Shown: positions 19,678-29,980, numbered from the stretch's first letter. The stretch is DNA of 64,000 nt from Orbus hercynius (GCF_003634275.1 NZ_RBWY01000004.1:1-64000); one strand, 5' to 3'. Numbers and translations: made by a program. Notes: generated by a model from the sequence alone, not told the origin.

Positions 19678-20136
19678 ATGGCTTATAAACATATTTTAGT
19701 GGCAGTTGATTTATCACCAGAAAGTGATGTACTCGTTGAAAAAGCTGTTTCCATGGCTAAGCCATACAATGCAGAAATTTCGTTAATCCATGTTGGTATT
19801 AATTATTCAGATCTCTACACTGGATTAGTGGATATTAATATGAATGATATGAAAGACCGTATTACTGAAGATGCTCACATTGCACTCAATAAACTTGCTG
19901 ACAGTGCAGGATACCCTATTGCACACACGCTTTCGGGCAATGGCGAATTTGGTCAAGTATTAATTGAAGCCATTCACGAATATGGCGCCGATCTTGTCGT
20001 TTGTGGTCACCATCAAGACTTCTGGAGCAAATTAATGTCTTCAGCACGTCAGCTCATTAATAATACCCATGTTGATACGTTAATCGTTCCTCTTAAAGAT
20101 GATGATGTTACAGAAAGCGCCACAGAGATAAAATAA
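19678..20136 (+). CDS. uspA: Universal stress protein A
   Basis: A small cytoplasmic stress protein of 152 residues, close to E. coli UspA throughout ([15 protein letters not shown] at the start, [25 protein letters not shown] near the end). E. coli UspA is a non-ATP-binding member of the family. Of two adjacent ATGs, the second (19678) is chosen because it gives the conserved MAYK start and better spacing to AGGAG. It is downstream of pitA and convergent with the pitrilysin gene, sharing a bidirectional terminator. Confidence 0.95.
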   Translation: MAYKHILVAVDLSPESDVLVEKAVSMAKPYNAEISLIHVGINYSDLYTGLVDINMNDMKDRITEDAHIALNKLADSAGYPIAHTLSGNGEFGQVLIEAIHEYGADLVVCGHHQDFWSKLMSSARQLINNTHVDTLIVPLKDDDVTESATEIK

Positions 20137-20151
20137 TCATTCGTCATCATA

Positions 20152-20178
20152 AAAAAACCGGCTAACTAGCCGGTTTTT
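20152..20178. terminator. Bidirectional terminator between uspA and ptrA
   Basis: AAAAAACCGGCTA and TAGCCGGTTTTTT are perfectly complementary, giving a GC-rich stem with an A tract on one side and a T tract on the other. It serves both convergent genes. Confidence 0.92.
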
Positions 20179-20205
20179 TATTAGCTGATAAACGCACAAT
20201 CAATA

Positions 20206-23085
20206 TTAGTCTTGTAACAGTTTGTCTTGCAATGCTTTAGCGCCTTGATAAGGCGTTAGGCCTGATACAGCCTTCATCGTTTTATCCGGCTGCTGGCCTA
20301 ATACTTCCGATGCGATAACTAAACCATTTGGTGCCATAACTGCTTGGCGATAAAACTCAATTAGCTCTGTTTTAGTTAATTTAGATAGCCTAACAATTCG
20401 TTGCTGTTTTGACTTAAAATCAAATAGCGATTGATAATAATCACCTAAATAATCCGAGAACTCTTCATCGAGTGTCTGTGGCGGTAACGATAATTCATCA
20501 ATTGTTGCTTGACGATATTGTGCAAACTGCTCATCAGTTAAAGCGTTAAGCTTATCGAGGATAATCGGGTAAAATGCTTGATATCGTTCATTAAGATAGG
20601 CTGGATCATATTGATTACTTTGAATCAAAAAACCAATACCTGTACTATCACCAACAGCTATCGGTGGCGAAAATACAGCATAACCCAGCTGCTCCTGACT
20701 TCTCAGCTGATCATAAAACCACGGCGAAATAATTTTATACAATAAATAGCTCGTAATCTGACTAGTAATCTTATCATAACCTTTTGGCACAAATGCCATT
20801 AATAAAGCATTATCGGTAGTTTGCGTATTTTTAGAAATAATCGCATCACTTTTGTAAGCAATCTTAATAGTTTGATTTTTTTGATACTGAGACTTTTCAT
20901 TAAGTGTCTGTCTAATATCTTGATACATTTTAGCACTCTGTTCATAAGATAAATTACCTAAACTGAACATATAAGGCACAGAGTCAAACAGTAATTGCTG
21001 ACGATATTGAACTAATTGAGCTGGCGTAATAGCTTCAACTAGCGATTTTTTAGTCTCCCGCTCAAAATACGGAATACTCGATAAAGCATTAATAGGCTGT
21101 AGGGCCAATGAGTAACTATTGGCATAATCCGCTGCGGCTAATTTTTCTAGATACCATGATTTAGCGAGTTCCAAGGTATTCTTATCAATCAGGGCATTAT
21201 GATAAGTGGCTAAAATTTCAACTAACATTTCATCCAAATGTTGATTAAATCCTGATAAGGTTATCGATAATCCCGAATCAGCACTTGTTGATAAATCTAC
21301 GCCAGCCACATTAGCTTGAAAATCTAGTGTTGCAAGCTCCCGACTAACAATGTAGTCAAGTAAAGAAAACATAACTTGCCGTTTAGCCGAATCAAATGCC
21401 CAATTATTACGAAGCGATAATATAATCGCCGCTTTAGGTTCATTTGCAAAATACTGACTGCTAAAGTGCATATGATTACCCGAAGCGTTAAAAGTATCAT
21501 CCTGTGCACGCTTATCATTACTTTGTGTAACTAATTCGAAATTATCAACAATATAAGGATTAATCAGCGGTAATGAAAAATCATGATTATGTATTAAAGC
21601 GTGTAAATGCTTAAGATCACCGGCGGTGATATCTTCAATATGGTAAGGCGCATTAACAAAATAAGCTAACTTGTCAGTTTGTTCATTAGGTGCAATCACC
21701 CAAATTCTAGCATTCTCAGGTGTCAGTCCCTTCAACCGCGCAGCAATAGCCTGCGGATTAAAATTGGTTGCAACATAATCAGAGTCTAAAATATGCTCAG
21801 TCGGATAAAATAACATTTGACTCGATAACCATTCTACATATGACATATCTCGCGTAATATCGGGATATTTAAACTGTAACTGGAGTACTTTCTTAATTTC
21901 GTCATAATAATCTTGGCTAATGCCTTGTTTGGATAGTAATGATAAATAAGCGAAAATATCTGCAATCACTTCATTACGCATTGCCGATCCTTTATCCGTT
22001 AAATTGACATAAATACCAAATATTCCGCTGTTACCATATCGAATAGGATCACTACTTGAGCTAATTGATTCAATAAGGCCTTTTTTCTGTAATTTATCAA
22101 ATAACGTATCAGGACTACGATTACTGATCATATAGCCAATATATTCATCTGTTTTATCGGCAAATTTCGTTAAATCATTTTCCATTGGAAATTGAATATA
22201 AAGCATTTTTTTAGGCTGTGCCGGCTGCATATAAATCCATTTACCTAGCGTATCTGGCGTTAAAGCCACTTCAGTAATTGGTTTAACAGTAATATCTTTA
22301 TTCACAATGCGCCCAAATGTATCCACGGCAAGCTGAGCAAGCTGATTAAGCGGTTGATCGCTGTATAACACACCAACCATTATATTAGCCGAATAATTAT
22401 TTTGGTGAAACTTAGCTAACTCCTGTTGTAAAACACTATTAGGTTTATCACTTAATGTTTCAAGATTACCACCAGAGAACATCGCCGCTGGATGCTTGGG
22501 ATTGATCGTTTCAGCATCTACTTGACCAATTCTAAAGCCATCATTCGCACGTGCCATCGTTAATTCAGCATCAACAGCATGACGCTCTTTATCTGCATTA
22601 GAAGGATTAAGTAGTGGAGCTTCGATAGCATCAGCAAGACGATCGACCGCACCATCAAAAGCACTGTTTTCCACTTCGAAATAAAACGTCGTACGATATT
22701 TGGCGGTGCTAGCATTATAACTACCAGCGTGCTGCGTTAAATATTCAGAGAAACTTGATGGTTGTGGATATTTTTTCGAGCCCATAAGTACCATATGCTC
22801 TGTATAATGGGCTAACCCTTGTTGTGACATCGGATCTTGTAAAGAACCAACAGGAAGCGCTAAAGAAGCCAGTGATTTAACTGCACTAGGATCAGAAATT
22901 AATAACACCTTCATTTGATTCTCAAGTTGAATCACTTGATAGTTACGATCATCGCGTTCACTTTTATTAATCGTATTGGATACGATGGTATAAGGAACTG
23001 TGTTATCAACTCCATATACAGGCATGATACTCCACCAAAGCCCAAGTAAATACATGCTTAATATAAGATAATTATTTTTCATCAT
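20206..23085 (-). CDS. ptrA: Pitrilysin-family zinc protease (protease III)
   Basis: A periplasmic M16A metallopeptidase of about 960 residues, matching E. coli pitrilysin (962). After a signal peptide ending near PVYG, the catalytic domain has the inverted zinc motif HYTEH with the distal glutamate in the HAVDAELTMA segment. Later M16 domains follow, including the RSQEQLGYAVFSP block near the C-terminus. The start is taken at ATG 23085; GGAG lies 6 nt upstream and a second ATG follows directly, so the start could be one codon later. In E. coli ptrA sits between recC and recB, which are absent here. It lies 48 bp after the CdsA-like gene on the same strand. Confidence 0.93.
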   Translation of the reverse strand: MMKNNYLILSMYLLGLWWSIMPVYGVDNTVPYTIVSNTINKSERDDRNYQVIQLENQMKVLLISDPSAVKSLASLALPVGSLQDPMSQQGLAHYTEHMVLMGSKKYPQPSSFSEYLTQHAGSYNASTAKYRTTFYFEVENSAFDGAVDRLADAIEAPLLNPSNADKERHAVDAELTMARANDGFRIGQVDAETINPKHPAAMFSGGNLETLSDKPNSVLQQELAKFHQNNYSANIMVGVLYSDQPLNQLAQLAVDTFGRIVNKDITVKPITEVALTPDTLGKWIYMQPAQPKKMLYIQFPMENDLTKFADKTDEYIGYMISNRSPDTLFDKLQKKGLIESISSSSDPIRYGNSGIFGIYVNLTDKGSAMRNEVIADIFAYLSLLSKQGISQDYYDEIKKVLQLQFKYPDITRDMSYVEWLSSQMLFYPTEHILDSDYVATNFNPQAIAARLKGLTPENARIWVIAPNEQTDKLAYFVNAPYHIEDITAGDLKHLHALIHNHDFSLPLINPYIVDNFELVTQSNDKRAQDDTFNASGNHMHFSSQYFANEPKAAIILSLRNNWAFDSAKRQVMFSLLDYIVSRELATLDFQANVAGVDLSTSADSGLSITLSGFNQHLDEMLVEILATYHNALIDKNTLELAKSWYLEKLAAADYANSYSLALQPINALSSIPYFERETKKSLVEAITPAQLVQYRQQLLFDSVPYMFSLGNLSYEQSAKMYQDIRQTLNEKSQYQKNQTIKIAYKSDAIISKNTQTTDNALLMAFVPKGYDKITSQITSYLLYKIISPWFYDQLRSQEQLGYAVFSPPIAVGDSTGIGFLIQSNQYDPAYLNERYQAFYPIILDKLNALTDEQFAQYRQATIDELSLPPQTLDEEFSDYLGDYYQSLFDFKSKQQRIVRLSKLTKTELIEFYRQAVMAPNGLVIASEVLGQQPDKTMKAVSGLTPYQGAKALQDKLLQD

Positions 23086-23133
23086 ACCTCTCTCCATACA
23101 TTTGATAATGCTAAAAAGCCTCAGCATCTAATC

Positions 23134-24078
23134 CTAACCCCAAAAATAATGCACTATATGGAAGAAAACTGGTGCAGCAAAACAGAGGGAATCGATTCTA
23201 TCCATCATACCGCCATGCCCTTCTATAATGGTCCCAAAATCTTTAACTCCACGATCACGCTTGATAGCAGACATACACAGTCCCCCACAAAATCCTAATA
23301 ATGTAATGACTAGCGAAATTAAACCCGCTTGCCAGAAAGTAAACGGCGTTATCCACCACAGTAATGTGCCAATTAACGTTGCCGATACAATGCCACCAAC
23401 AAAACCTTCAATGGTTTTATTGGGACTGAGCTTAGGAACAATAGCATGAACACCAAACAATTTACCAAACACATACTGTAAAACATCCGATAACTGAACA
23501 ACAATCACTAGGAACATAATTAATTTAAAATTCTGCCCTGTATAACCATGGATATCTATCAATAACAGTGCTGGAATATAGCTAATACAATAAACCGCAA
23601 TCATCATTCCCCATTGTACCTTAGCAACTCGCCCTAAAAAGTCAAACGTACTGCCATTTATTGCAATGCGCGTTGCAATAAATAAAAAGACAAAAACAGG
23701 AATAAAAACAGCAAATAAATTGTACCAATCGAGCCATACTAAAAGATATTGTGCCGGTAAAAAAATGAAAAAACACCAAAACAGCGCCTGATGATCATCA
23801 AATTGTGTTGGCGTTAATGTAATGCATTCACGCAGAGCAAAAAAGGAGATAAAGACAAATAAAATCAGCGTACCGATAGTGCCTACTAATATGGCAACTA
23901 ACAAAATAACACTCATCACCCACCAAGCATTAATTCGTTGATTAAGGTTTTGTATCGTTTTTTTGCTTTTCTCATTATGGTTAACTTTCGCGATACATTG
24001 ACCAATAACACTGGCTAAAATCAATATACCAAAGATCCCCATTAACAACACTTGTAGATTATAATCGCTGAAAATCAT
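23134..24078 (-). CDS. CdsA-like phosphatidate cytidylyltransferase (YnbB-type)
   Basis: Inner-membrane enzyme of 314 residues with about eight membrane segments. The C-terminal CdsA signature is clear: SAIKRDRGVKDFG followed by EGHGGMMDRIDS, with the LSPNKTIEGFVGG block before it. It should make CDP-diacylglycerol from phosphatidate and CTP. The length and gene partners resemble E. coli YnbB, a CdsA paralogue, more than essential CdsA, but I cannot tell whether another cdsA exists in this genome. The start overlaps the stop of the upstream acyltransferase by 4 bp (ATGA), so the genes are translationally coupled. Confidence 0.87.
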   Translation of the reverse strand: MIFSDYNLQVLLMGIFGILILASVIGQCIAKVNHNEKSKKTIQNLNQRINAWWVMSVILLVAILVGTIGTLILFVFISFFALRECITLTPTQFDDHQALFWCFFIFLPAQYLLVWLDWYNLFAVFIPVFVFLFIATRIAINGSTFDFLGRVAKVQWGMMIAVYCISYIPALLLIDIHGYTGQNFKLIMFLVIVVQLSDVLQYVFGKLFGVHAIVPKLSPNKTIEGFVGGIVSATLIGTLLWWITPFTFWQAGLISLVITLLGFCGGLCMSAIKRDRGVKDFGTIIEGHGGMMDRIDSLCFAAPVFFHIVHYFWG

Positions 24079-24701
24079 GGCGCTAACTCCTCCAGTGCTT
24101 GTTTCGCTCGTCGAGAAAAGCTATCTTTGGTTTCAATTTCTTTGAGCGGGGGCAGTGGGCGACCAAATGTCGCAGAGCAAATAATGGGTACCAATAATTT
24201 GGAGCCTTTCGGTAAAACGCGATTTAAATTATTTAAATAAACAGGAACTAATTCAACGTCAGGAAAGTGCTTAGCTAAATAAAACAACCCCCCTTTAAAA
24301 TCAGCAATATGCTCACCATTACCACGAGTGCCTTCAGGGAACAAAATCAATGATTGTTTGTGTTGTAACATTTCTTCTAGTGCCGTAATCGGATTATCTT
24401 GTTGTGTGGGTTTACGATTAATCAGCACGGAATTAAAAACGTCTTTGGCAATAAAGCGCTTGAACTTAGTCTTAGCCCAATAATCTTTAGCTGCAACAGG
24501 ATGAATTGTGCTACGCAAATGTTTGGGAAAACAAGACCAAAGTACGAGACCATCAAGATGACTGGTATGATTCGCATAAAAAATACGTAATCGATTATTT
24601 GGCTCACTTAACCAGCGAGCCTGTATACCGGTAATTAATTTACAACTTATCAATAAAAATACGCGGAAAATCTTCACTAAGAGTGTCTTTATCATTATCA
24701 T
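24075..24701 (-). CDS. PlsC-family 1-acylglycerol-3-phosphate acyltransferase
   Basis: A 208-residue membrane-associated acyltransferase with the catalytic NHTSHLD (HX4D) motif near residue 44 and the substrate-binding FPEGTRG motif near residue 121. The family acylates lysophosphatidate to phosphatidate, the substrate of the CdsA-like enzyme encoded next. The gene overlaps the upstream phosphatidyltransferase gene by 62 bp and the downstream cdsA-like gene by 4 bp. It is shorter than E. coli PlsC (245) and could be a paralogue. The acyl chain and lysophospholipid specificity are unknown. Confidence 0.85.
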   Translation of the reverse strand: MIMIKTLLVKIFRVFLLISCKLITGIQARWLSEPNNRLRIFYANHTSHLDGLVLWSCFPKHLRSTIHPVAAKDYWAKTKFKRFIAKDVFNSVLINRKPTQQDNPITALEEMLQHKQSLILFPEGTRGNGEHIADFKGGLFYLAKHFPDVELVPVYLNNLNRVLPKGSKLLVPIICSATFGRPLPPLKEIETKDSFSRRAKQALEELAP

Positions 24702-25389
24702 TTTGCTCTTTTTCTATGGGTAGAATATCATCTTGACATTGGTAATTAAGGGCTAAAACAATCTGATACGTACGCCAAATAACCGTTAAAAATGCACCGA
24801 TTGTTATCACCCACAAACAGATATATAAAATCCAATGACCATAAAATGGCACAAAAATAGAAGCAGCACAACCGGCGGTGAGTACCGTCATACGATGCTG
24901 TTTCGCCATTGGACCTAAAAATTTTTGCTCCAAACCACAGGTGCCACCCAGTAGACGAATATAAGCGGTCATGACAGAAAATAACGCCGCAGCCCATGCT
25001 AAATAAGCCGCAGACTCAAACATCCACAGACCATATCCGACACCTAAAAAAATTATCGTGTCAGATAGACGATCAGGTAACTCATTATAAATTGGACCAA
25101 CCGCACTTTTCGCTCCGCCTTCAATGGCCACCATCCCATCAAGTAAATTACAAATCAGTCGCGACTGCATACCAACGACAGCGACTAAACAAAACAACAT
25201 TGATAACCAATAATTAGTGTAATTAAATGCTAATAGTAGCGCGATTGCTGCTATCTCAGCACAAATTACACTAAATAATGAAATATCATTAGGGGCAATA
25301 CCCTTGTGTGACAACCACATTGCTGTTTTATTAGCCCACCGAGTCTCTCGCGAACGAATCGGTCTACGATTTTTAATCTCTGTTGTCAT
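24640..25389 (-). CDS. CDP-alcohol phosphatidyltransferase (YnbA-like)
   Basis: A 249-residue membrane protein with about six membrane segments and a degenerate CDP-OH-P motif: NLLDGMVAIEGG then LPDRLSD. The usual first aspartate is Asn, as in E. coli YnbA, and the usual Arg after DGxxA is Ile. The distal aspartates remain. The family joins CDP-diacylglycerol to an alcohol; the alcohol is not known here. A polar tail rich in D, N and E follows the last helix and overlaps the acyltransferase start. With the next two genes it forms a phospholipid cassette partly like E. coli ynbAB. Confidence 0.8.
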   Translation of the reverse strand: MTTEIKNRRPIRSRETRWANKTAMWLSHKGIAPNDISLFSVICAEIAAIALLLAFNYTNYWLSMLFCLVAVVGMQSRLICNLLDGMVAIEGGAKSAVGPIYNELPDRLSDTIIFLGVGYGLWMFESAAYLAWAAALFSVMTAYIRLLGGTCGLEQKFLGPMAKQHRMTVLTAGCAASIFVPFYGHWILYICLWVITIGAFLTVIWRTYQIVLALNYQCQDDILPIEKEQNDNDKDTLSEDFPRIFIDKL

Positions 25390-25413
25390 AGTGTTCTCGA
25401 TAACGATACTACA

Positions 25414-27006
25414 TTAATGTTCGCGTGTTTTTCTAAATGCAACATCAGGATAACGTTCCTGTGTCAGGTTTAGATTCACCATACTTGGGGCAATATAACT
25501 AAGATTATCGCCGCCATCTAATGCCAGATTCACTTCACACTTACGTTTAAACTCTTCCAATTTTTTAACGTCACTGCACTCTACCCAACGAGCGGTCGTC
25601 ACATTGACTGACTCGTAGATGGCTTCCACATTATATTCTGATTTCAAACGGGCAACGACAACATCAAACTGGAGTATTCCAACAGCACCGACAATCAAAT
25701 CGTTATTAATTAACGGTCTAAACACCTGCACCGCACCTTCTTCGGAAAGCTGTACTAAACCTTTTAATAACTGCTTTTGTTTTAATGGATCTTTTAATCG
25801 AATACGGCGGAATAATTCCGGTGCAAAATTAGGGATCCCCGTAAATTTCAAATCTTCGCCCTGAGTAAACGTATCACCAATTTGAATCGTACCATGATTA
25901 TGCAAACCGATAATATCGCCAGCATAAGCCTCTTCAACCTGTTCACGATCACCGGCCATAAATGTCAACGCATCAGCAATGCCCACATCTTTACCAATAC
26001 GGACATGACGTAATTTCATACCTTTTTCATATTTACCCGACACAATACGCATAAAAGCCACGCGGTCGCGATGCTTTGGATCCATGTTAGCTTGAATTTT
26101 AAAGACAAAACCACTGAATTTTTCTTCTTCTGCGGTAACTTCCCGCTTATCCGTTTTACGAGGTTGTGGCTGTGGAGCCCACGCAGTCAAGCCATCAAGC
26201 ATGTGATCAACGCCAAAATTACCCAATGCGGTACCGAAAAAGACCGGCGTTAAATCCCCCGTTAAAAATGCATCTAAATCAAATTCATTAGATGCACCTT
26301 GTACTAACTCCAATTCGTCACGTAGCTGAGCTGCTAAATCATCACCCACGGCCTTATCAAGTTCTGGATTATTCAACCCTTTAATTATACGGACTTCTTG
26401 AATGGTGTGCCCCTTGCCCGATTGATAAAGATAGGTTTCATCTTTCGCTAAGTGATAAACACCTTTGAATAGCTTGCCACATCCAATCGGCCAAGTAATT
26501 GGCGCACATAAAATATTCAGCTCACTTTCAACTTCATCGAGTAACTCCATCGGATCACGAATATCTCGGTCAAGTTTATTCATAAAGGTCAAAATCGGCG
26601 TATTACGTAGGCGGGTAACTTCCATTAATTTACGTGTACGATCTTCAACCCCTTTTGCAGCATCAATAACCATTAAACAGCTATCTACCGCGGTGAGTGT
26701 ACGATAAGTATCTTCAGAAAAGTCCTCATGCCCTGGGGTGTCGAGTAAATTAACTAAACAATTATCATAAGGGAACTGCATTACCGATGTTGTAATGGAG
26801 ATACCACGCTGTTTCTCCATCTCCATCCAGTCTGATTTTGCATGCTGAGCATTTGCGCCGCGGCCTTTTACCGTTCCAGCAGTTTGAATAGCGTTACCAA
26901 ACAATAATACTTTTTCCGTAATGGTGGTTTTACCCGCATCGGGGTGAGAGATAATTGCAAACGTTCGCCGTGTTGCTACTTCGTCTAAATAAGCCTTTTC
27001 TGTCAT
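25414..27006 (-). CDS. prfC: Peptide chain release factor 3
   Basis: A translational GTPase of 530 residues (E. coli 529) that recycles RF1 and RF2 from the ribosome. The G-domain motifs are SHPDAGKTT near residue 20, the [12 protein letters not shown] switch II region near residue 90 and NKLDRD near residue 143. Domain II and the RF3-specific C-terminal domain follow ([16 protein letters not shown]). It is transcribed toward the phospholipid cassette with only 24 bp between, so read-through is possible. Confidence 0.97.
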   Translation of the reverse strand: MTEKAYLDEVATRRTFAIISHPDAGKTTITEKVLLFGNAIQTAGTVKGRGANAQHAKSDWMEMEKQRGISITTSVMQFPYDNCLVNLLDTPGHEDFSEDTYRTLTAVDSCLMVIDAAKGVEDRTRKLMEVTRLRNTPILTFMNKLDRDIRDPMELLDEVESELNILCAPITWPIGCGKLFKGVYHLAKDETYLYQSGKGHTIQEVRIIKGLNNPELDKAVGDDLAAQLRDELELVQGASNEFDLDAFLTGDLTPVFFGTALGNFGVDHMLDGLTAWAPQPQPRKTDKREVTAEEEKFSGFVFKIQANMDPKHRDRVAFMRIVSGKYEKGMKLRHVRIGKDVGIADALTFMAGDREQVEEAYAGDIIGLHNHGTIQIGDTFTQGEDLKFTGIPNFAPELFRRIRLKDPLKQKQLLKGLVQLSEEGAVQVFRPLINNDLIVGAVGILQFDVVVARLKSEYNVEAIYESVNVTTARWVECSDVKKLEEFKRKCEVNLALDGGDNLSYIAPSMVNLNLTQERYPDVAFRKTREH

Positions 27007-27126
27007 GATCTTAAAATACTAAATTGTCTTAAAAAATGATGAGTAATTTTAACAGAAAGGAAGTGAAATAGATACGTTATAAACGCAATAGATTTAGCAG
27101 GCAAGCGGACAAAATAGCGAATAAAT

Positions 27127-27882
27127 TTAATCAATATGCCAGAGTTTTTGGCCATTAATTTGGCTAATTTTTATGATGTCATTAGCGGTAGTATTAAGCA
27201 ATGATGTAAGCTGATGTGCACTAGCCCGCATCATATCAGGCATACCCCGTTTCCCCTGATAAGGCCACGGGCCATCACTCTCTAAACACAGCATCGATAT
27301 CGGCATCGCTTGCACCTGCTGTTGATAACGTTTGTTACCCATTACATCAGGAGAAACCGAAATATGCCAGCCTCTTTGGTAAATGGCTTGAACTAATTGT
27401 GCATCACCAGCAAACCAATGAAACAAGGCTCGTTTTATCTGATAACGATCAAGGCATGCTATGGCCTGCCATGTACTCTCGCCGACACAATGTAAGTTAA
27501 CCGTAAGATCGAATTTAGCGGCTAATTGAATAAATTGTTCGAATAAATGCAGACCTTGTTGAAATACCTCGGGTTGTTTATCCGCAGCCATCTTAGACAA
27601 ACTGAAATAAGGCAAGCCAATCTCACCAATACCCACTAGTTGATGTCGGTGCTTTTCAATCAATTGCGCGACTAAAGTAAACTCAGCGTAGTGGGTTATT
27701 TTTTCAGGATGGATGCCAAGGCAAATATGCAGATCATCATACTGCGATAACAAACCGAGCAATTGCAATGAACTTTGGTAATCAGAAGCAACAGCAACTA
27801 CCGTATAATCTCGTAGCGCTTGTTGCTGTTCTTGCGTGGTAAGCTGCTCAAAATGGCAGTGGTTATCAATCATTTTCATCAT
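27127..27882 (-). CDS. TatD-family metal-dependent hydrolase
   Basis: A 251-residue protein with the TatD-type metal-site order: DNHCHF at the N-terminus, GEIGLPYF near residue 94, LHCVGES near residue 133, HWFAG near residue 157 and the late aspartate in ESDGPWPY. The family comprises Mg-dependent DNases and related hydrolases, but the exact substrate is unknown here. It begins inside the end of dusA (17-bp overlap), so the two are co-transcribed. The sequence is divergent from E. coli TatD, YcfH and YjjV, so no symbol is given. Confidence 0.82.
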   Translation of the reverse strand: MMKMIDNHCHFEQLTTQEQQQALRDYTVVAVASDYQSSLQLLGLLSQYDDLHICLGIHPEKITHYAEFTLVAQLIEKHRHQLVGIGEIGLPYFSLSKMAADKQPEVFQQGLHLFEQFIQLAAKFDLTVNLHCVGESTWQAIACLDRYQIKRALFHWFAGDAQLVQAIYQRGWHISVSPDVMGNKRYQQQVQAMPISMLCLESDGPWPYQGKRGMPDMMRASAHQLTSLLNTTANDIIKISQINGQKLWHID

Positions 27883-28870
27883 TTAACATCGGTTCATGCT
27901 GAGTATGAACAAATGACAGCGCCGTTTCAACCACCTCAATGCCTGCACCTTTTTTATGCGCATTTTCGCTCAGGTAACGTCGCCATGGCTTGGCTCCCTT
28001 TTGCCCATTAAATATCCCTAAGGTATGGCGCATAATATGGTTAAGTTGCGCACCTTGTGACAACGCTTTTTCAATATAAGGGAAAAGCTGCTTAATAGCC
28101 TCAACGGGGTCAATAATTGGACTATCTGCGCCAAAAACTTGCTGATCGATAGTCGTTAATAAACGAGGGTTTTGGTAAGCTTCACGGCCCACCATTACAC
28201 CATCAACATATTGCAGATGGCTCTTTATTTCATCGATAGCTTTAATACCGCCATTAATCGCAATGATTAAATGCGGATAATCACGCTTGAGCTGATAAAC
28301 GCGCTCATAATCAAGTGGTGGAATTTCACGATTTTCTTTTGGGCTTAATCCTGATAACCACGCCTTACGCGCATGAACCACAAATGTTTGACAATAAGGC
28401 ATAACCGTTTCAATAAAATCACATAAAAATGCATAGCTATCTTGATCATCAATACCAATGCGCGTTTTTACCGTAACCGGAATAGCGACTTGATCTTGCA
28501 TCGCTTTGACACAATCAGCAACCAACGCAGCATTACCCATTAAACAAGCGCCAAACATGCCATTTTGGACGCGATCAGAAGGGCAACCAACATTGAGGTT
28601 AATTTCGTTATATCCTCTTGTCTGTGCTAATTTAGCGCATTTTGCTAATGCTAAGGGATCACTGCCACCTAATTGTAAACTCACTGGCTGCTCTTCATCA
28701 TTAAAGGCTAAATAATCGCCCTTACCAAACAAAATTGCACCCGTTGTCACCATTTCAGTATACAGCAGTGTCTGTTTAGTTAAAATTCGATGAAAATAAC
28801 GGCAATGACGATCGGTCCAATCAAGCATCGGTGCGATCGAAAATCGGTTTAAATGAGATGAAAAGTTCAA
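27866..28870 (-). CDS. dusA: tRNA-dihydrouridine synthase A
   Basis: A flavoenzyme of 334 residues that reduces uridine to dihydrouridine in the D-loop of tRNAs (positions 20/20a for DusA). The [14 protein letters not shown] start, the catalytic cysteine in [29 protein letters not shown], and the INGGI and [12 protein letters not shown] flavin-binding segments all fit DusA rather than DusB or DusC. It is divergent from the Nudix gene and overlaps the TatD-family gene downstream. Confidence 0.95.
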   Translation of the reverse strand: MNFSSHLNRFSIAPMLDWTDRHCRYFHRILTKQTLLYTEMVTTGAILFGKGDYLAFNDEEQPVSLQLGGSDPLALAKCAKLAQTRGYNEINLNVGCPSDRVQNGMFGACLMGNAALVADCVKAMQDQVAIPVTVKTRIGIDDQDSYAFLCDFIETVMPYCQTFVVHARKAWLSGLSPKENREIPPLDYERVYQLKRDYPHLIIAINGGIKAIDEIKSHLQYVDGVMVGREAYQNPRLLTTIDQQVFGADSPIIDPVEAIKQLFPYIEKALSQGAQLNHIMRHTLGIFNGQKGAKPWRRYLSENAHKKGAGIEVVETALSFVHTQHEPMLNDEND

Positions 28871-28999
28871 ACAAAAACCCTAGCAATAAGCATATTTAAT
28901 GTTATTCTAACATAAAATAGCATATCCATATAGCACCCAAAACCGATTGGGATGTGAATTGGGATGTAGTTTTAAATTTAATCAAAACATTAAATAACT

Positions 29000-29419
29000 A
29001 TGAATCAAAATACTATTATTCACATAGCCGCAGCGGTGATAATCTCACCGTGTAATCGTATACTTTTAGTACGTAAACGCCATTCAGCTTATTTTATGCA
29101 AGCTGGCGGCAAAATTGAACAGCATGAAACGCCAATACAAGCACTTATACGAGAATTGAACGAAGAGCTTGGATTATTATTCAACTCAACTGACTTCGAG
29201 TATTGGGGGGAATTTTTAGCGCAGGCAGCCAATGAAGCAAATCATCATGTCAAAGCGCATCTCTTTGCCACCATATTAGCTGAGATGACCTTAATGCCTC
29301 AAGCGGAGTTATGTGAAGTGGGTTGGTACTCAATAACACAGACTGAAACACTAAAGCTAGCACCATTGACCAAAAATATTATTCTACCGCTGATTGAAAA
29401 AAATAAACCCACGGTATAA
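29000..29419 (+). CDS. NUDIX hydrolase
   Basis: A 139-residue protein with a full Nudix box (G-x5-E-x7-REL-x-EE-x-G) from GGKIEQHETP to RELNEELGL at about residues 37-59. The family hydrolyses nucleoside diphosphates linked to another moiety, often as housecleaning enzymes; the substrate is not predictable here. The stop codon lies in the loop of a hairpin that serves as the terminator of the convergent bamE gene. Confidence 0.88.
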   Translation: MNQNTIIHIAAAVIISPCNRILLVRKRHSAYFMQAGGKIEQHETPIQALIRELNEELGLLFNSTDFEYWGEFLAQAANEANHHVKAHLFATILAEMTLMPQAELCEVGWYSITQTETLKLAPLTKNIILPLIEKNKPTV

Positions 29420-29432
29420 TCAGTGGGTTTAT
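29394..29432 (-). terminator. bamE terminator embedded in the Nudix gene 3' end
   Basis: ATAAACCCAC (29403-29412) and GTGGGTTTAT (29423-29432) form a 10-bp stem. On the minus strand it is followed by a run of seven Ts, a textbook intrinsic terminator for bamE. The Nudix stop codon TAA (29417-29419) is in the loop. Confidence 0.85.
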
Positions 29433-29460
29433 CGAAAAATATCAATATTAAGCTGGCAAA

Positions 29461-29853
29461 CTATTCATTAGTATAGTCATCAGAGGCCGGCTCAGCCTCA
29501 TCCATTACAGCCAAACTTTTGGCATTGTAAGCAGAGGTTTTAATATCAGTGACATTGCCTTTATTATCAAACAAGATCGTGTATGTTTCCTGACTCACTT
29601 TACCATACTGAGGTAACTGGCGGAAAACATAATACCAAATATTATCTTCAAAAACTGACTCAAGCATCGGTGTCCCCATAATAAACATTACCTGCTCTTT
29701 GGTTTGACCAACTTGTAATTTGTTCACTTGTTCTTGCGTAATATAGTTCCCTTGGTTGATATCAGGGCGATAAACCCAGTGATCAAAAAATGAACATCCG
29801 CTTAATAGAAAAGTGGCAACAATAAGTGCGATACCTGAACGATATAAAGACAT
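29461..29853 (-). CDS. bamE: Outer membrane protein assembly factor BamE
   Basis: A small lipoprotein of the BAM complex that inserts beta-barrel proteins into the outer membrane. The signal peptide ends in the lipobox LSGC, making Cys20 the lipidated residue. VYRPDINQGNYIT and the later WYYVFRQLPQYG are nearly those of E. coli BamE. At 130 residues it is slightly longer than E. coli BamE, with an acidic tail (EAEPASDD). It is a single-gene unit between the Nudix gene and potF. Confidence 0.95.
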   Translation of the reverse strand: MSLYRSGIALIVATFLLSGCSFFDHWVYRPDINQGNYITQEQVNKLQVGQTKEQVMFIMGTPMLESVFEDNIWYYVFRQLPQYGKVSQETYTILFDNKGNVTDIKTSAYNAKSLAVMDEAEPASDDYTNE

Positions 29854-29980
29854 TTAATAAATCCATTCTTACAAATAATGACGCGTATTATCGCCGATAT
29901 TTCAATGAAACGCTACTTGTAATTATTGTCGTAATGAAAAACCACGTCAATCAAAGTGATTTTCCATTAGTCATAAATAA

